Source: Shouchella patagoniensis (GTDB taxonomy: Bacteria > Bacillota > Bacilli > Bacillales > Bacillaceae_D). From it: 64,000 bases of DNA. Each line of letters begins with the position of its first letter. Position 1 is the stretch's first letter. Under the pieces are notes generated by a model. It had not been told where the DNA came from and did not search any database. It saw only the letters and a list, made by a program, of their open reading frames with translations. Shown here piece by piece: positions 55,900 through 64,000 of the stretch. A program made the position numbers and the translations under genes. The stretch covers positions 432,565 through 496,564 of the forward strand of contig NZ_KV917377.1 of NCBI RefSeq assembly GCF_002019705.1. The letters are read 5' to 3'.

Positions 55900-57159
55900 T
55901 TAAAATGAATCGTTTTGTAATTCCTCAATTAATTCTATAAGCTCCCCATTAGAAGGGTCTAATTGGTAGGCCTTTTTGATTAAAACAAGAGCTTTCTTAC
56001 GGTCCCCTTCTTCAAGCATGAATTGTCCATATTCACTTAAGAATTCACTATCCTCTTGAAGGGTTAAATAAGCTTCTTCGTATAAAATTCTTGCCTCATT
56101 ATATTGTTCCATATCTGCTTTTGCATATGCCTGATACCAAGTTAAAAGCGAATCTGTCTCTCCAAATTCCTTAGCGTGGTTAATCAAATCATCCAATTCA
56201 ACCGCTCGTTCATTCTGCTTTAAGAAAGCAGATAACGTCTGTAAAGCTTCAACATTTGCTGGATTTAATGCAATTGCCTGACGTAAATATTGTTCAGCGC
56301 CAGTCGGATCTTGCATTTTTAATAACAATTTACCTGCAAGTAGTGGCAAAGCATCATTGAATTCATCCATTCTCATACCAGTCGTTAACGTCTCCAACGC
56401 TTCATCTAAACGATTTTCTGCTTCATATGCACGAGCTAACGGTACATATACACTAGTAAAGTCAGCATCCAGTGTTTTAACTGTCTCTAATTGCTCAATT
56501 GCAACAGTGTAATCCTTTTGTTGAAAGGCTGTAAAACCAAAATTAAATAGATGATTTGGCGACAATTCACTATTCTTTTGTTGATGATACAAAGATAGTG
56601 CGTCTTCAAATTGACCGTTAGCACTATAGGCTTCTGCTAACGCTAATCCAACATTCACTTCTCCAAGGTCAGCGTGTAAGGCTTGTTTTAAATAAGGAAT
56701 TGCCTTATTATATTCACCTTGATCTAAATAAAATTCGCCTAAAGCATATGTGATAATTAATTCATCTGGAGCTTGTTTTGCAGCTGCAAGAAGCTTTTGT
56801 TCTGCAACTTCATCAAGCGCCTGCAACTGGTACAAATCTGCAAGTAATAATTGCGCTTGAAGAAAACTTGGATCATCTACTCTTACATCAAGCAAATATT
56901 CAATCGCATCATCTTCTTGATCAGCATCAATCATTAATTCTGCAGCCATAACCAACAATGACCCTTCTTCTGGATATAACCCCATTAGCAGCTCAATTAA
57001 TGGCTGCGCTTTATCCACATGACCTAATTCATGGTAAAGCTCTGCTGCTTCAAAAATTTGCTCATGATCGTTGCTTTTAGCATATGCCGCTAAAAGATCA
57101 AGTGCTTGTTCTACGTTTCCTGTTTCAATGATCGTGTATATTTCCTGTTTTATAGTCAC
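55900..57159 (-). CDS. ypiA: TPR protein YpiA
   Basis: 419 residues, almost entirely tetratricopeptide repeats: for example ELIITYALGEFYLDQGEYNKAIPYLKQAL near 135, HLFNFGFTAFQQKDYTVAIEQLETV near 205, and KALVLIKKAYQLDPSNGELIELIEEL at the end. Cytoplasmic scaffold of unknown role. I prefer GTG 57159, seven bases from AAAGGAG; ATG 57165 is one base away from it. Confidence 0.88.
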   Translation of the reverse strand: MTIKQEIYTIIETGNVEQALDLLAAYAKSNDHEQIFEAAELYHELGHVDKAQPLIELLMGLYPEEGSLLVMAAELMIDADQEDDAIEYLLDVRVDDPSFLQAQLLLADLYQLQALDEVAEQKLLAAAKQAPDELIITYALGEFYLDQGEYNKAIPYLKQALHADLGEVNVGLALAEAYSANGQFEDALSLYHQQKNSELSPNHLFNFGFTAFQQKDYTVAIEQLETVKTLDADFTSVYVPLARAYEAENRLDEALETLTTGMRMDEFNDALPLLAGKLLLKMQDPTGAEQYLRQAIALNPANVEALQTLSAFLKQNERAVELDDLINHAKEFGETDSLLTWYQAYAKADMEQYNEARILYEEAYLTLQEDSEFLSEYGQFMLEEGDRKKALVLIKKAYQLDPSNGELIELIEELQNDSF

Positions 57160-57193
57160 AGACATGCTCCTTTAATTTGCTACTTTCTTTTAT

Positions 57194-57221
57194 TTTATAG
57201 TAAGCAAACTCTTTGATTCAA
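57194..57221 (-). promoter_or_regulatory. Probable ypiA promoter
   Basis: TTGAAT (57221-57216), 16 bases, TATAAA (57199-57194) on the minus strand, divergent from the small-RNA promoter at 57275. Confidence 0.55.
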
Positions 57222-57274
57222 CCATTCTGTTTGCCCAATTGTTTAAAATAATTTTTTAATTTTAATTGATCATG

Positions 57275-57303
57275 TTGACTTTGTAAGCGTTTTCTATTAT
57301 TAT
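57275..57303 (+). promoter_or_regulatory. SigA promoter with cre-like site in the spacer
   Basis: TTGACT (57275-57280), 17 bases, TATTAT (57298-57303). Inside the spacer, 57282-57295, TGTAAGCGTTTTCT matches 13 of 14 positions of the CcpA consensus TGWAANCGNTNWCA. CcpA bound here would block the polymerase, so repression by good sugars is predicted. Confidence 0.7.
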
Positions 57304-57309
57304 CTAATT

Positions 57310-57406
57310 AGCGTATGGTTTCTCTCCACTCCTATCCATACATTATTAGCTTTTATAGCTAAACCCATTTGTAAACGCTTACGTTTGCAAATGGGCTTTT
57401 TTTTTT
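57310..57406 (+). ncRNA. Candidate CcpA-controlled small RNA, about 97 nt
   Basis: A plus-strand transcript from the promoter at 57275 would start near 57310 and end in the T10 tract at 57397-57406. No reading frame fits. Predicted folds: stem GTATGG / CCATAC (57313-57318 with 57336-57341) with a 17-base pyrimidine-rich loop (contains CUCUCCACUCCU, able to pair with GGAG-type ribosome binding sites); a small stem TTAGC / GCTAA (57346-57350 with 57358-57362); and a strong terminator. I know no named family with this sequence. Confidence 0.6.
57364..57406 (+). terminator. Terminator of the candidate small RNA
   Basis: Fourteen-pair stem CCCATTTGTAAACG / CGTTTGCAAATGGG (57364-57377 with 57382-57395), loop of four, then T10. 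It points along the plus strand, where no protein gene ends. Confidence 0.88.
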
Positions 57407-57443
57407 CAAAAAAAAAGCCATAGCAACTCATTATGCCATGACT
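57407..57443 (-). terminator. Terminator of the aromatic supraoperon (after aroA)
   Basis: Stem AGTCATGGC / GCTATGGCT read on the minus strand (57443-57435 with 57424-57416, two G-T pairs), then nine T. Confidence 0.8.
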
Positions 57444-57449
57444 CTTTTT

Positions 57450-58742
57450 TTAATCCATTAGCGAAGACAAATCAGCAAAGAAACGCGGATAAGACACATT
57501 GACTGCATCAAACTCTTGAAGGGTGACATCCCCTTGAGCGCATAATGCCGCAATTGCAAGTGCCATACCGATCCGATGATCTCCATGTGATATAACGCTA
57601 CCACCGGTTAAGGGTTTCCCCCCACGTATGATCATCCCATCGTCGGTCGCTTCGATGTCGGCCCCTAGCTTAGCAAGTTCTCCAACCACTGTATCAATTC
57701 GATTGGTTTCTTTCACTTTTAGCTCCTCTGCATCACGAATAATACTTGTTCCCTTTATTTGCGTTGCTAAGACTGCTAAAACAGGGATCTCATCGATAAG
57801 GGTCGGCACTTCTTCACCTTCTATGATAAATGGAGTTAATTCTCCACCACTAATTTGTACATTCCCCCGTGGTTCCCCACCATTATTTGACGTTTCATGA
57901 ATGGTTAGGTTTGCACCACTACGTTCTAGCACCTTTAAGATTCCAGCTCGTGTTGGGTTTAAACCTACATTTTTCATTTCGATACGACTACCTTCAACGA
58001 CGCATCCTGCTACTAAGAAAAAAGCGGCAGATGATATATCTCCTGGAACATGGACATTCGTTGCTTGTAACGATTGCCCCCCATTTATACATATAGTATT
58101 TTTCTCTTTTTCTACACTTACTCCAAAAGCTGTTAACATTCTCTCCGTGTGGTCTCTCGTTGCATTCGCCTCTGTTACAGACGTTCGTCCCTCTGCTTGA
58201 AGACCGGCCAATAAGATCGCTGATTTCACTTGCGCGCTCGCTACTGGCATAACATAATCAATTGCCTTTAATGTTCCTCCACGAACAGAGAGTGGCGTTT
58301 TATTACCAGAGTCTCTACCATCAATTTTAGTTCCCATTTGTTTCATTGGTTTTGTTACTCGCGCCATTGGTCTTGAAGCAATAGATTCGTCACCTGCGAT
58401 TGTTGAATAGAAAGGTCGTCCAGCTAACACACCTAACATTAAACGAATCGTCGTTCCAGAATTGCCGACATCAAGAACCGTCTTTGGTTCTTTAAGACCA
58501 TCTAATCCGTTACCTACAATTGTAACGGAATCATCTTTCTGCTCGATGTGAACGCCCATTTCTCGAAAACAAGCAATCGTGCTTAAACAGTCTGCTCCAG
58601 ACAAAAAACCGGTTACCTCGGTTGTTCCATTTGCCATAGCGCCAAACATAACTGCTCGGTGTGAGATTGATTTGTCACCTGGAATCATTAGCTCCCCAAC
58701 TAAACCTGAATGAGCTCTTGCTAATTTTTTTGAATTACTCAT
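57450..58742 (-). CDS. aroA: EPSP synthase (3-phosphoshikimate 1-carboxyvinyltransferase)
   Basis: 430 residues; shikimate pathway step six, the target of glyphosate. Motifs [20 protein letters not shown] near 22-41, [22 protein letters not shown] near 88, and the late [11 protein letters not shown]. The open frame extends 14 codons further, but ATG 58742 stands behind GGGGGAG. Called aroE in B. subtilis. Last gene of the supraoperon, with a terminator after it. Confidence 0.97.
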   Translation of the reverse strand: MSNSKKLARAHSGLVGELMIPGDKSISHRAVMFGAMANGTTEVTGFLSGADCLSTIACFREMGVHIEQKDDSVTIVGNGLDGLKEPKTVLDVGNSGTTIRLMLGVLAGRPFYSTIAGDESIASRPMARVTKPMKQMGTKIDGRDSGNKTPLSVRGGTLKAIDYVMPVASAQVKSAILLAGLQAEGRTSVTEANATRDHTERMLTAFGVSVEKEKNTICINGGQSLQATNVHVPGDISSAAFFLVAGCVVEGSRIEMKNVGLNPTRAGILKVLERSGANLTIHETSNNGGEPRGNVQISGGELTPFIIEGEEVPTLIDEIPVLAVLATQIKGTSIIRDAEELKVKETNRIDTVVGELAKLGADIEATDDGMIIRGGKPLTGGSVISHGDHRIGMALAIAALCAQGDVTLQEFDAVNVSYPRFFADLSSLMD

Positions 58743-58752
58743 GGCTCCCCCT

Positions 58753-59856
58753 TTATAGAACATACGTCTCGTACATTTGATCATTTAATGCTGCTCTAGC
58801 AGATACTCGGTCTTGGTCAGAACGGAAACTTAACCGAAGCACTCCCATGATATCTTCTCTCGTTTCTAAAATGCGAATATTTGTGATACTAATTAATCTT
58901 TCGGCTAAGATATGAGTAACATCAGAAACGACACCTGGATGGTCGGGCACATCAACAAATAAATCGTAAAATGCTGGAATCGCTCCCTTATCTCGTTCTG
59001 GCAATCCCTCTCTAAACGCTTTAGCTTGTTGGAAGTACTGATAAATCTTTTCTCCATCTTGGTCGGATACAAATTGCTTAATGCATGTCATTTCAGTTTC
59101 CCATTCATCAAATAAACGCAACATTTCTTCCTTGTTATGTAATAAAATGTCCCGCCACATGATCGGACTAGCGGAAGCGATTCTCGTTATATCACGAAAT
59201 CCGCCTGCTGCAAGTCTTACTACATCAGGCTCTGTATGTTCCATTTTTTGGAGCTGATGAACAAGACTTGCTGCAATGATATGAGGGAAATGACTAACAG
59301 TACCTGCCATTTTGTCATGTTGCTTTGACTCTAGTTGCAAAAAACGGGCTTTCGTACCCTTAAGCAAATTTTGTAAAGCAATGATTTCACGCGGCTCAAC
59401 CGTCTTAGTAGGTGTTAGCACATAAAATGCATTTTCAAACAAATGCGCTTTTGCTGCCTCAACACCTGACTTATGTGAGCCAGCCATCGGATGACCACCA
59501 ATAAATGTCACTGATTCGTTAAAAATGGTAGCCGCCTCAACAATATCTTGCTTTGTTGAACCAACATCGGTAATGATGACTCCTGGTTTTAACGTATATG
59601 ACGCTAGTTCTTTCATTAATTCAATCGTTTTGCTAACTGGAGCTGCCAGAATGATAAAATCTGCATTGGCAGCTCCGCTTTTTATCTCATTTACAGCCTC
59701 ATCAATTACACCTAGAGATTTTGCGATGCTAAGTTGCTCTTTAGAAATATCAAATCCTTTAATGTGCACATGCCTATCTTGTTTGATGGAGAGCGCAATG
59801 GAACCACCAATCAAACCCATACCTATAATAAGAACTTCACGTTTCATTCCAACCAT
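58753..59856 (-). CDS. tyrA: Prephenate dehydrogenase
   Basis: 367 residues; NAD-dependent step to tyrosine. Rossmann motif [15 protein letters not shown] near the start, catalytic region [14 protein letters not shown] with its His near 120, and a C-terminal ACT domain from about 296 ([17 protein letters not shown]) for feedback by tyrosine. Start ATG 59856 lies five bases after GAGG; ATG 59847 and GTG 59859 are alternatives. Confidence 0.95.
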   Translation of the reverse strand: MVGMKREVLIIGMGLIGGSIALSIKQDRHVHIKGFDISKEQLSIAKSLGVIDEAVNEIKSGAANADFIILAAPVSKTIELMKELASYTLKPGVIITDVGSTKQDIVEAATIFNESVTFIGGHPMAGSHKSGVEAAKAHLFENAFYVLTPTKTVEPREIIALQNLLKGTKARFLQLESKQHDKMAGTVSHFPHIIAASLVHQLQKMEHTEPDVVRLAAGGFRDITRIASASPIMWRDILLHNKEEMLRLFDEWETEMTCIKQFVSDQDGEKIYQYFQQAKAFREGLPERDKGAIPAFYDLFVDVPDHPGVVSDVTHILAERLISITNIRILETREDIMGVLRLSFRSDQDRVSARAALNDQMYETYVL

Positions 59857-59871
59857 CACTGCCTCTTCTTT

Positions 59872-60978
59872 CTAAGCTTGTTTTGAACTAAACTGTTCAA
59901 TTATTCCCGGAGCAACCTTCAAGAACGCATCATTTTCCGTGGCACTTCCAATTGAGATACGAATACCAGTTGGATAACCTAATGCCTCCCCAGAACGGAG
60001 TATAAACCCCTTTTCTAAAAAAGCTTGAAATAGCTGATTTCCGGGTATTCCCGTTTCTATCATAAGAAAATTTGTCTCTGATGGATATACAAACATGCCT
60101 AGCTCTTCAAAAAAATTACGTAACCTCGCCTTTTCTACACCATTTCTTTCACGGCAACTTTTTATAAATTCTTCATCTGCTAGCGCAGCTAGAGCAGCAG
60201 TATGTCCAATGACATTATTATTAAATGGAGGTCTGACTGGATCGATTGCTTGGACGATTGTCTCCTGTGCAATACCATATCCAATTCGAAGTCCTGCTAG
60301 TCCATATGCTTTTGAAAATGTTCTAAGCACGATAAGCTGAGGAATTTGCTTCATTAAGGCAACACTATCTGGGAAATCCTCCCCTTCTACATATTCAAAA
60401 TATGCCTCGTCTGAAACAACCAAACAGTCGTTAGGTACTTTTTCTAGAAATGCAACAAATGAATCTGAATCAATCGCTACACCATTTGGGTTATTCGGAT
60501 TACATACCCAAACGATTCGTGTATTCTCATTAATCTCTCGGAGCATCTTGTCCAGGTCGTGGGATCCATCATCTTTGACAGGTACTTCAATAATAGTAGT
60601 ACCTTCAATCGTCGCATTTAGTTTGTATTGAGAAAACGAAGGAGTAGCCATCACTGTATTTGTCTCTGAAGTCAAGTACGCTCGACATAAAAATTGTATG
60701 ACCTCATCAGAACCATTTCCTAATATAATCTGCTTTTCATCGACTCCATGCTTAGCTGCCAATGCTTGTCGAAGCTCTGTTCCATAACCGTCTGGGTATA
60801 AAGCTGTTTCTCCCGCCACGGCTGAAATAGCTTTTGCAACAGCAGAGGATGCTCCGTAAGGATTCTCGTTTGAAGCCATCTTCACAACCGTTTCCAAGTT
60901 ATACTCTCTTTTTACATCTTCAATCGGTTTTCCAGGCGCATAAGCCGGCAACCCTTGTATTTGTTTCTTTGTATACAT
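59872..60978 (-). CDS. hisC: Histidinol-phosphate aminotransferase
   Basis: 368 residues, class I/II PLP aminotransferase: NPNNPNG near 160, SDEAYFEYV near 193, PLP lysine in TFSKAYGLAGLRIGY near 221, and the late RISIG. In Bacillus it serves histidine and also tyrosine/phenylalanine synthesis, which explains its place between trpA and tyrA. A 70-base gap to trpA with only a weak hairpin. Confidence 0.95.
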   Translation of the reverse strand: MYTKKQIQGLPAYAPGKPIEDVKREYNLETVVKMASNENPYGASSAVAKAISAVAGETALYPDGYGTELRQALAAKHGVDEKQIILGNGSDEVIQFLCRAYLTSETNTVMATPSFSQYKLNATIEGTTIIEVPVKDDGSHDLDKMLREINENTRIVWVCNPNNPNGVAIDSDSFVAFLEKVPNDCLVVSDEAYFEYVEGEDFPDSVALMKQIPQLIVLRTFSKAYGLAGLRIGYGIAQETIVQAIDPVRPPFNNNVIGHTAALAALADEEFIKSCRERNGVEKARLRNFFEELGMFVYPSETNFLMIETGIPGNQLFQAFLEKGFILRSGEALGYPTGIRISIGSATENDAFLKVAPGIIEQFSSKQA

Positions 60979-61048
60979 TCTTTTCCACCCACCTCAATTA
61001 GTCTTACTAGTAATCCTACGAAAAAAGCGCTATGCTAGCAACATTAAT

Positions 61049-61858
61049 TTACCGTACTTGCGGAGCATAAAGCAGCTTTTGAACAAATCCTTTGATTTCA
61101 TTTATGGCTTCTAATCTACTAGATTCCTTTTTTAAGGCTTGTTCATGCTTTCCGATTTGCTCAACTATTGCACTACCAATGACGACACCATTCGCATGAC
61201 GATTCATTTCTTCGACTTGTTTATAATCGCCTATTCCAAAGCCCACCACGTAAGGAATTGTCGCTTCCCCCTTCACAAGGTCCAAAAAGCTTTGCAGTTT
61301 TGGATGTAGTTCTTTCCGTGTACCAGTTACACCTAAAGAAGAAACACAGTATAAAAACCCTTGCGCCGATGAAGCAATCTTTTTTATTCTTTCATTAGAC
61401 GTAGGTGCAATTAGAGAGATTAACGCTAATCCTTTTGACTTACATTTAGCTGCAAAAGCATTACTTTCTTCAAAAGGTAAATCAGGCACTAAAACCCCAT
61501 CGATTTCATAATCGGATGCCGTTTCTACAAAACGTTCAAATCCATATTGATATAAAGGATTCGCATACGTAAATACGATCACAGGTATGGTTAAGCCTTG
61601 TTTTCTCATCTGCGGGACTAGTTCCATCGCCTGTGTAAGCGTCATTCCATTTAACAACGCCCGCTTGGATGCCGCTTGAATCGTCGGACCATCAGCAAGC
61701 GGATCTGTATAAGGAATGCCTAATTCAAGCACATGGGCTCCGCTTTGTTCCAATGCGAGTGCTAAATCAATTGTCGCTTCAGGAACAGGATCTCCTGCGG
61801 TTAAAAACGGAATGAACAGCCTTTCTGCTTTTAATGCATTCGTTAGGCGCTCGCTCAT
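61049..61858 (-). CDS. trpA: Tryptophan synthase alpha chain
   Basis: 269-residue TIM barrel: catalytic Glu in [19 protein letters not shown] and the Asp of YTDP; phosphate loops VVGFGIG and VIGSAIVE. Start overlaps the trpB stop (ATGA). Confidence 0.97.
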   Translation of the reverse strand: MSERLTNALKAERLFIPFLTAGDPVPEATIDLALALEQSGAHVLELGIPYTDPLADGPTIQAASKRALLNGMTLTQAMELVPQMRKQGLTIPVIVFTYANPLYQYGFERFVETASDYEIDGVLVPDLPFEESNAFAAKCKSKGLALISLIAPTSNERIKKIASSAQGFLYCVSSLGVTGTRKELHPKLQSFLDLVKGEATIPYVVGFGIGDYKQVEEMNRHANGVVIGSAIVEQIGKHEQALKKESSRLEAINEIKGFVQKLLYAPQVR

Positions 61859-63057
61859 TTGTCCCCCTCCTTAAATACGGATTGTAACGTATGCATATCT
61901 TTATCGCCTCTGCCTGATAAACAAACAAGAATAACTTCATCTTTTGACATATCCTTCGCTTGTTTGTATGCCTCCGCGAGCGCATGGGCAGATTCAATTG
62001 CAGCAATAATTCCCTCTTCTTTTGCGAGAAATGATAATGCTTCCAGCGCCTCATGGTCAGTCACCGCTTTGTATTCGACACGTTTGGCATCAGCCAAATA
62101 AGCATGTTCTGGACCTACACCAGGATAATCCAATCCGGCTGAGATTGAATAAGGTTCAGTAATTTGACCAGCTTCATCTTGAAGCAAATAGGTTAAAGAA
62201 CCATGAATGATTCCTTTTTTTCCATTTGTAATTGTGGCAGCATGTTTGCTTGTTTTTGTACCAAACCCAGCAGCCTCAACTCCAATTAAATTCACGTTTT
62301 CATCGTCTAAAAAAGGATAAAACATACCGATTGCATTACTGCCCCCACCTACACAGGCAATAATCTTATCAGGCAATCTGCCTATCCGATTGAGCAATTG
62401 TTGCTTTGACTCATCCCCAATGACCCGTTGGAAATTACGAACCATTTTGGGATAAGGGTGCGGGCCTACTACAGAGCCAATTAAATAAAATGTGTCTTCC
62501 GCATGAGCGACCCAATAACGAATTGCTTCATTTGTAGCATCTTTTAACGTTTGGCTACCGGATTCGGCTGGAACTACTTCCGCCCCTAGCAATTCCATTC
62601 TAAATACATTAAGTTGTTGGCGTTCCATATCTTCAACACCCATAAACACTTTACATTCCATGCCAAATTTAGCAGCAATCGTGGCAGTTGCGACACCGTG
62701 TTGCCCCGCACCAGTCTCTGCCACTAACTTCGTTTTGCCCATTCGTTTAGCCAAAAGCGCTTGACCTAATGCGTTATTTAATTTATGAGCACCTGTATGA
62801 AGTAAATCTTCACGTTTTAAATAAATAGCAGCTCCACCAATACGCTCACTAACATTTGCCGCATACGTAAGTGGAGTTTCTCTGCCTGCATACTCTTGAA
62901 GAACTTCATTTAATTTTTCTTTGAAAGTACTGTCATTCATTGCTTCATCGAGACCTGCTTCTAATTCTTCGATTGCCGTCATCAATGTTTCAGGGACATA
63001 TTGTCCACCATACTCTCCAAAACGACCATCATTATTCGGCATTGTTTTTAAATCCAT
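61855..63057 (-). CDS. trpB: Tryptophan synthase beta chain
   Basis: 400 residues, PLP enzyme joining indole and serine. [16 protein letters not shown] lysine in [13 protein letters not shown] near 88-100, [12 protein letters not shown], phosphate loop [10 protein letters not shown], and the end motif [12 protein letters not shown] behind GGGATGAG; trpF ends four bases upstream. Confidence 0.98.
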   Translation of the reverse strand: MDLKTMPNNDGRFGEYGGQYVPETLMTAIEELEAGLDEAMNDSTFKEKLNEVLQEYAGRETPLTYAANVSERIGGAAIYLKREDLLHTGAHKLNNALGQALLAKRMGKTKLVAETGAGQHGVATATIAAKFGMECKVFMGVEDMERQQLNVFRMELLGAEVVPAESGSQTLKDATNEAIRYWVAHAEDTFYLIGSVVGPHPYPKMVRNFQRVIGDESKQQLLNRIGRLPDKIIACVGGGSNAIGMFYPFLDDENVNLIGVEAAGFGTKTSKHAATITNGKKGIIHGSLTYLLQDEAGQITEPYSISAGLDYPGVGPEHAYLADAKRVEYKAVTDHEALEALSFLAKEEGIIAAIESAHALAEAYKQAKDMSKDEVILVCLSGRGDKDMHTLQSVFKEGDK

Positions 63058-63061
63058 ATTC

Positions 63062-63688
63062 TCATCCCACTTCCTTTGCTAAACGAGCCATCTGAATCGC
63101 GCTTTTCTTACCATCTATTTCGATTCCACTAGAAACATCAATGCCATCAGGTTTATAGAGCACTAATTTCGATACGTTATCAGGATTTACTCCTCCAGCG
63201 ATGAACACAGGGACATTTTGACGTTTTCCTTCTTCAAGGTAACGCGGAACTTCTCTCCAATCAAACGATTCTCCCGTTCCTCCCCAAGCTTTCTTAGAAC
63301 GACAATCAACGATAAATCCATCGACGCTGCCGTTAAAGCTTCGCATTAAGTCCAGAGAAGCTTCTCCATGGTGAATAGCCTTCCACACTTTTGCCGATGT
63401 TTCTTTTCGGAGCTGATTCGCAAAACATGGATTTTCCATTCCGTGTAGTTGAATCACATCAAAGGCGTGAGTACTCATTACTCGCTTTATATTTTGAAGG
63501 TTCTCATTCACAAACAAAGCAACCGTTTGTTGTTTGTGAATTTTTGCTTGTTTAATCCATTTAGCAACAAGCTCTACTTGAACGTTCCTTTTGCTCTCTG
63601 CAAAAACAAAACCTAGATAGTGACAAGACGATGCTCCAGCCATGCGAACATCTTCCAGTGAATGGAGTCCACAATACTTTAATTTCAT
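63062..63688 (-). CDS. trpF: Phosphoribosylanthranilate isomerase
   Basis: 208 residues. Catalytic Cys in [11 protein letters not shown] (Cys6) and general acid Asp in [15 protein letters not shown] near 130; [12 protein letters not shown] and GIDVSSGIE bind phosphate. Start overlaps the trpC stop (ATGA). Confidence 0.96.
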   Translation of the reverse strand: MKLKYCGLHSLEDVRMAGASSCHYLGFVFAESKRNVQVELVAKWIKQAKIHKQQTVALFVNENLQNIKRVMSTHAFDVIQLHGMENPCFANQLRKETSAKVWKAIHHGEASLDLMRSFNGSVDGFIVDCRSKKAWGGTGESFDWREVPRYLEEGKRQNVPVFIAGGVNPDNVSKLVLYKPDGIDVSSGIEIDGKKSAIQMARLAKEVG

Positions 63689-64000
63689 TCTGTGGCTACA
63701 CTTTCAGAAAAGAGAGTTCGAATTGCCGTTTCCTTATCTTCGTTTCGCATTAAAGATTCACCAATTAAAACTGCGTTTGCACCAGCTTTTCGAACCCGTT
63801 CTATATCCTGTGCATGATGGATTCCACTCTCCGATACAATGACGACACCTTTAGGAATGAATGCTGCCATTTGCTCCGTTTGAGCCAATGATGTTTCAAA
63901 AGTGTTTAAATTACGGTTGTTAATTCCAATAATTTCTGGAGTGAATTGACTTAAAAGAAGTTTTAATTCCATCTCACTATGGACTTCGACTAAGCATTCC
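63685..64000 (-). CDS. trpC: Indole-3-glycerol phosphate synthase (3' part)
   Basis: Only the last 104 codons lie in the window; the frame is open through 64000 and the start is outside. The piece includes ECLVEVHSEME, IIGINNRNLNTFE, VSESGIHHAQDI and VLIGESLMR, all diagnostic of the C-terminal half of TrpC. Continues the trp operon to the right (trpD, trpE expected). Confidence 0.95.
   Translation of the reverse strand, partial: ECLVEVHSEMELKLLLSQFTPEIIGINNRNLNTFETSLAQTEQMAAFIPKGVVIVSESGIHHAQDIERVRKAGANAVLIGESLMRNEDKETAIRTLFSESVATE

Noticed and set aside
60979-61048. Terminator between trpA and hisC
   Set aside because: The hairpin GCTA/TAGC is only four pairs; the genes most likely remain in one supraoperon transcript.

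Overview
The window is one stretch of the chromosome of a spore-forming Firmicute of the family Bacillaceae, most likely an alkaliphilic or alkalitolerant Bacillus relative (Alkalihalobacillus/Shouchella type). The gene order follows the Bacillus subtilis region trp-hisC-tyrA-aroE / ypiA-ypiB-ypiF-qcrABC-ypjA-ypjB / ypjD-dapB-mgsA-bshB1-bshA-cca-birA-panBCD-dinG-ypmAB-asnS-dnaD-nth-ypoC / ponA-recU-yppC-sspM-yppE. Genes for spores (sspM, ypjB), bacillithiol (bshA, bshB1, brxA) and RecU/DnaD support this. The alkaliphile suggestion is an inference from very acidic outward-facing regions (the tail of PBP1 and the Rieske protein). I see no rRNA, tRNA, CRISPR array, prophage or insertion sequence.

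Layout. 1-3939: most of the large subunit of glutamate synthase (minus strand, cut by the window edge). 4.5-7.6 kb: a TelA/XpaC-like pair and an unknown gene. 7.6-11.0 kb (minus): two bacterial PH-domain membrane proteins, a small protein resembling sigma factor region 1.1, and the HEAT-repeat protein YpgR. 11.9-15.9 kb (minus): three thioredoxin-fold proteins (one with a CPDS site, bacilliredoxin BrxA, one CGTC protein), RNase Z, a DJ-1-like protein and threonine dehydratase. 16-22 kb: YppE, RacA-like protein, SspM, YppC, then recU-ponA. 22-35 kb (minus): dynA, ypoC, nth, dnaD, asnS, ypmB, ypmA, a methylthioadenosine/adenosylhomocysteine deaminase, dinG and a TPR protein. 35-43.5 kb (minus): panDCB, birA, cca, bshA, bshB1, mgsA, dapB, ypjD. 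43.7-48 kb (plus): a YitT-family protein and a sugar ABC importer that lacks its own ATPase. 48-50 kb: a Bcr-type exporter and a ZIP metal transporter. 50-57 kb (minus): yugP, ypjB, ypjA, qcrCBA, ypiF, ypiB, ypiA. 57.4-64 kb (minus): the 3' half of the aromatic supraoperon, aroA-tyrA-hisC-trpA-trpB-trpF-trpC.

Most genes are housekeeping and tightly packed, often with 1-17 base overlaps, so translational coupling is common. The most interesting unexplained signals lie between genes. The strongest is a candidate small RNA at 57310-57406: a near-consensus promoter whose spacer holds a cre-like (CcpA) site, a stem-loop with a pyrimidine-rich loop that could pair with ribosome binding sites, and a strong terminator. 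Others are a structured leader in front of panBCD, a small plus-strand gene at 29797 with a forespore-type promoter, a short reading frame overlapping the start of the ZIP transporter, and the redox cassette at 11.9-13.1 kb.
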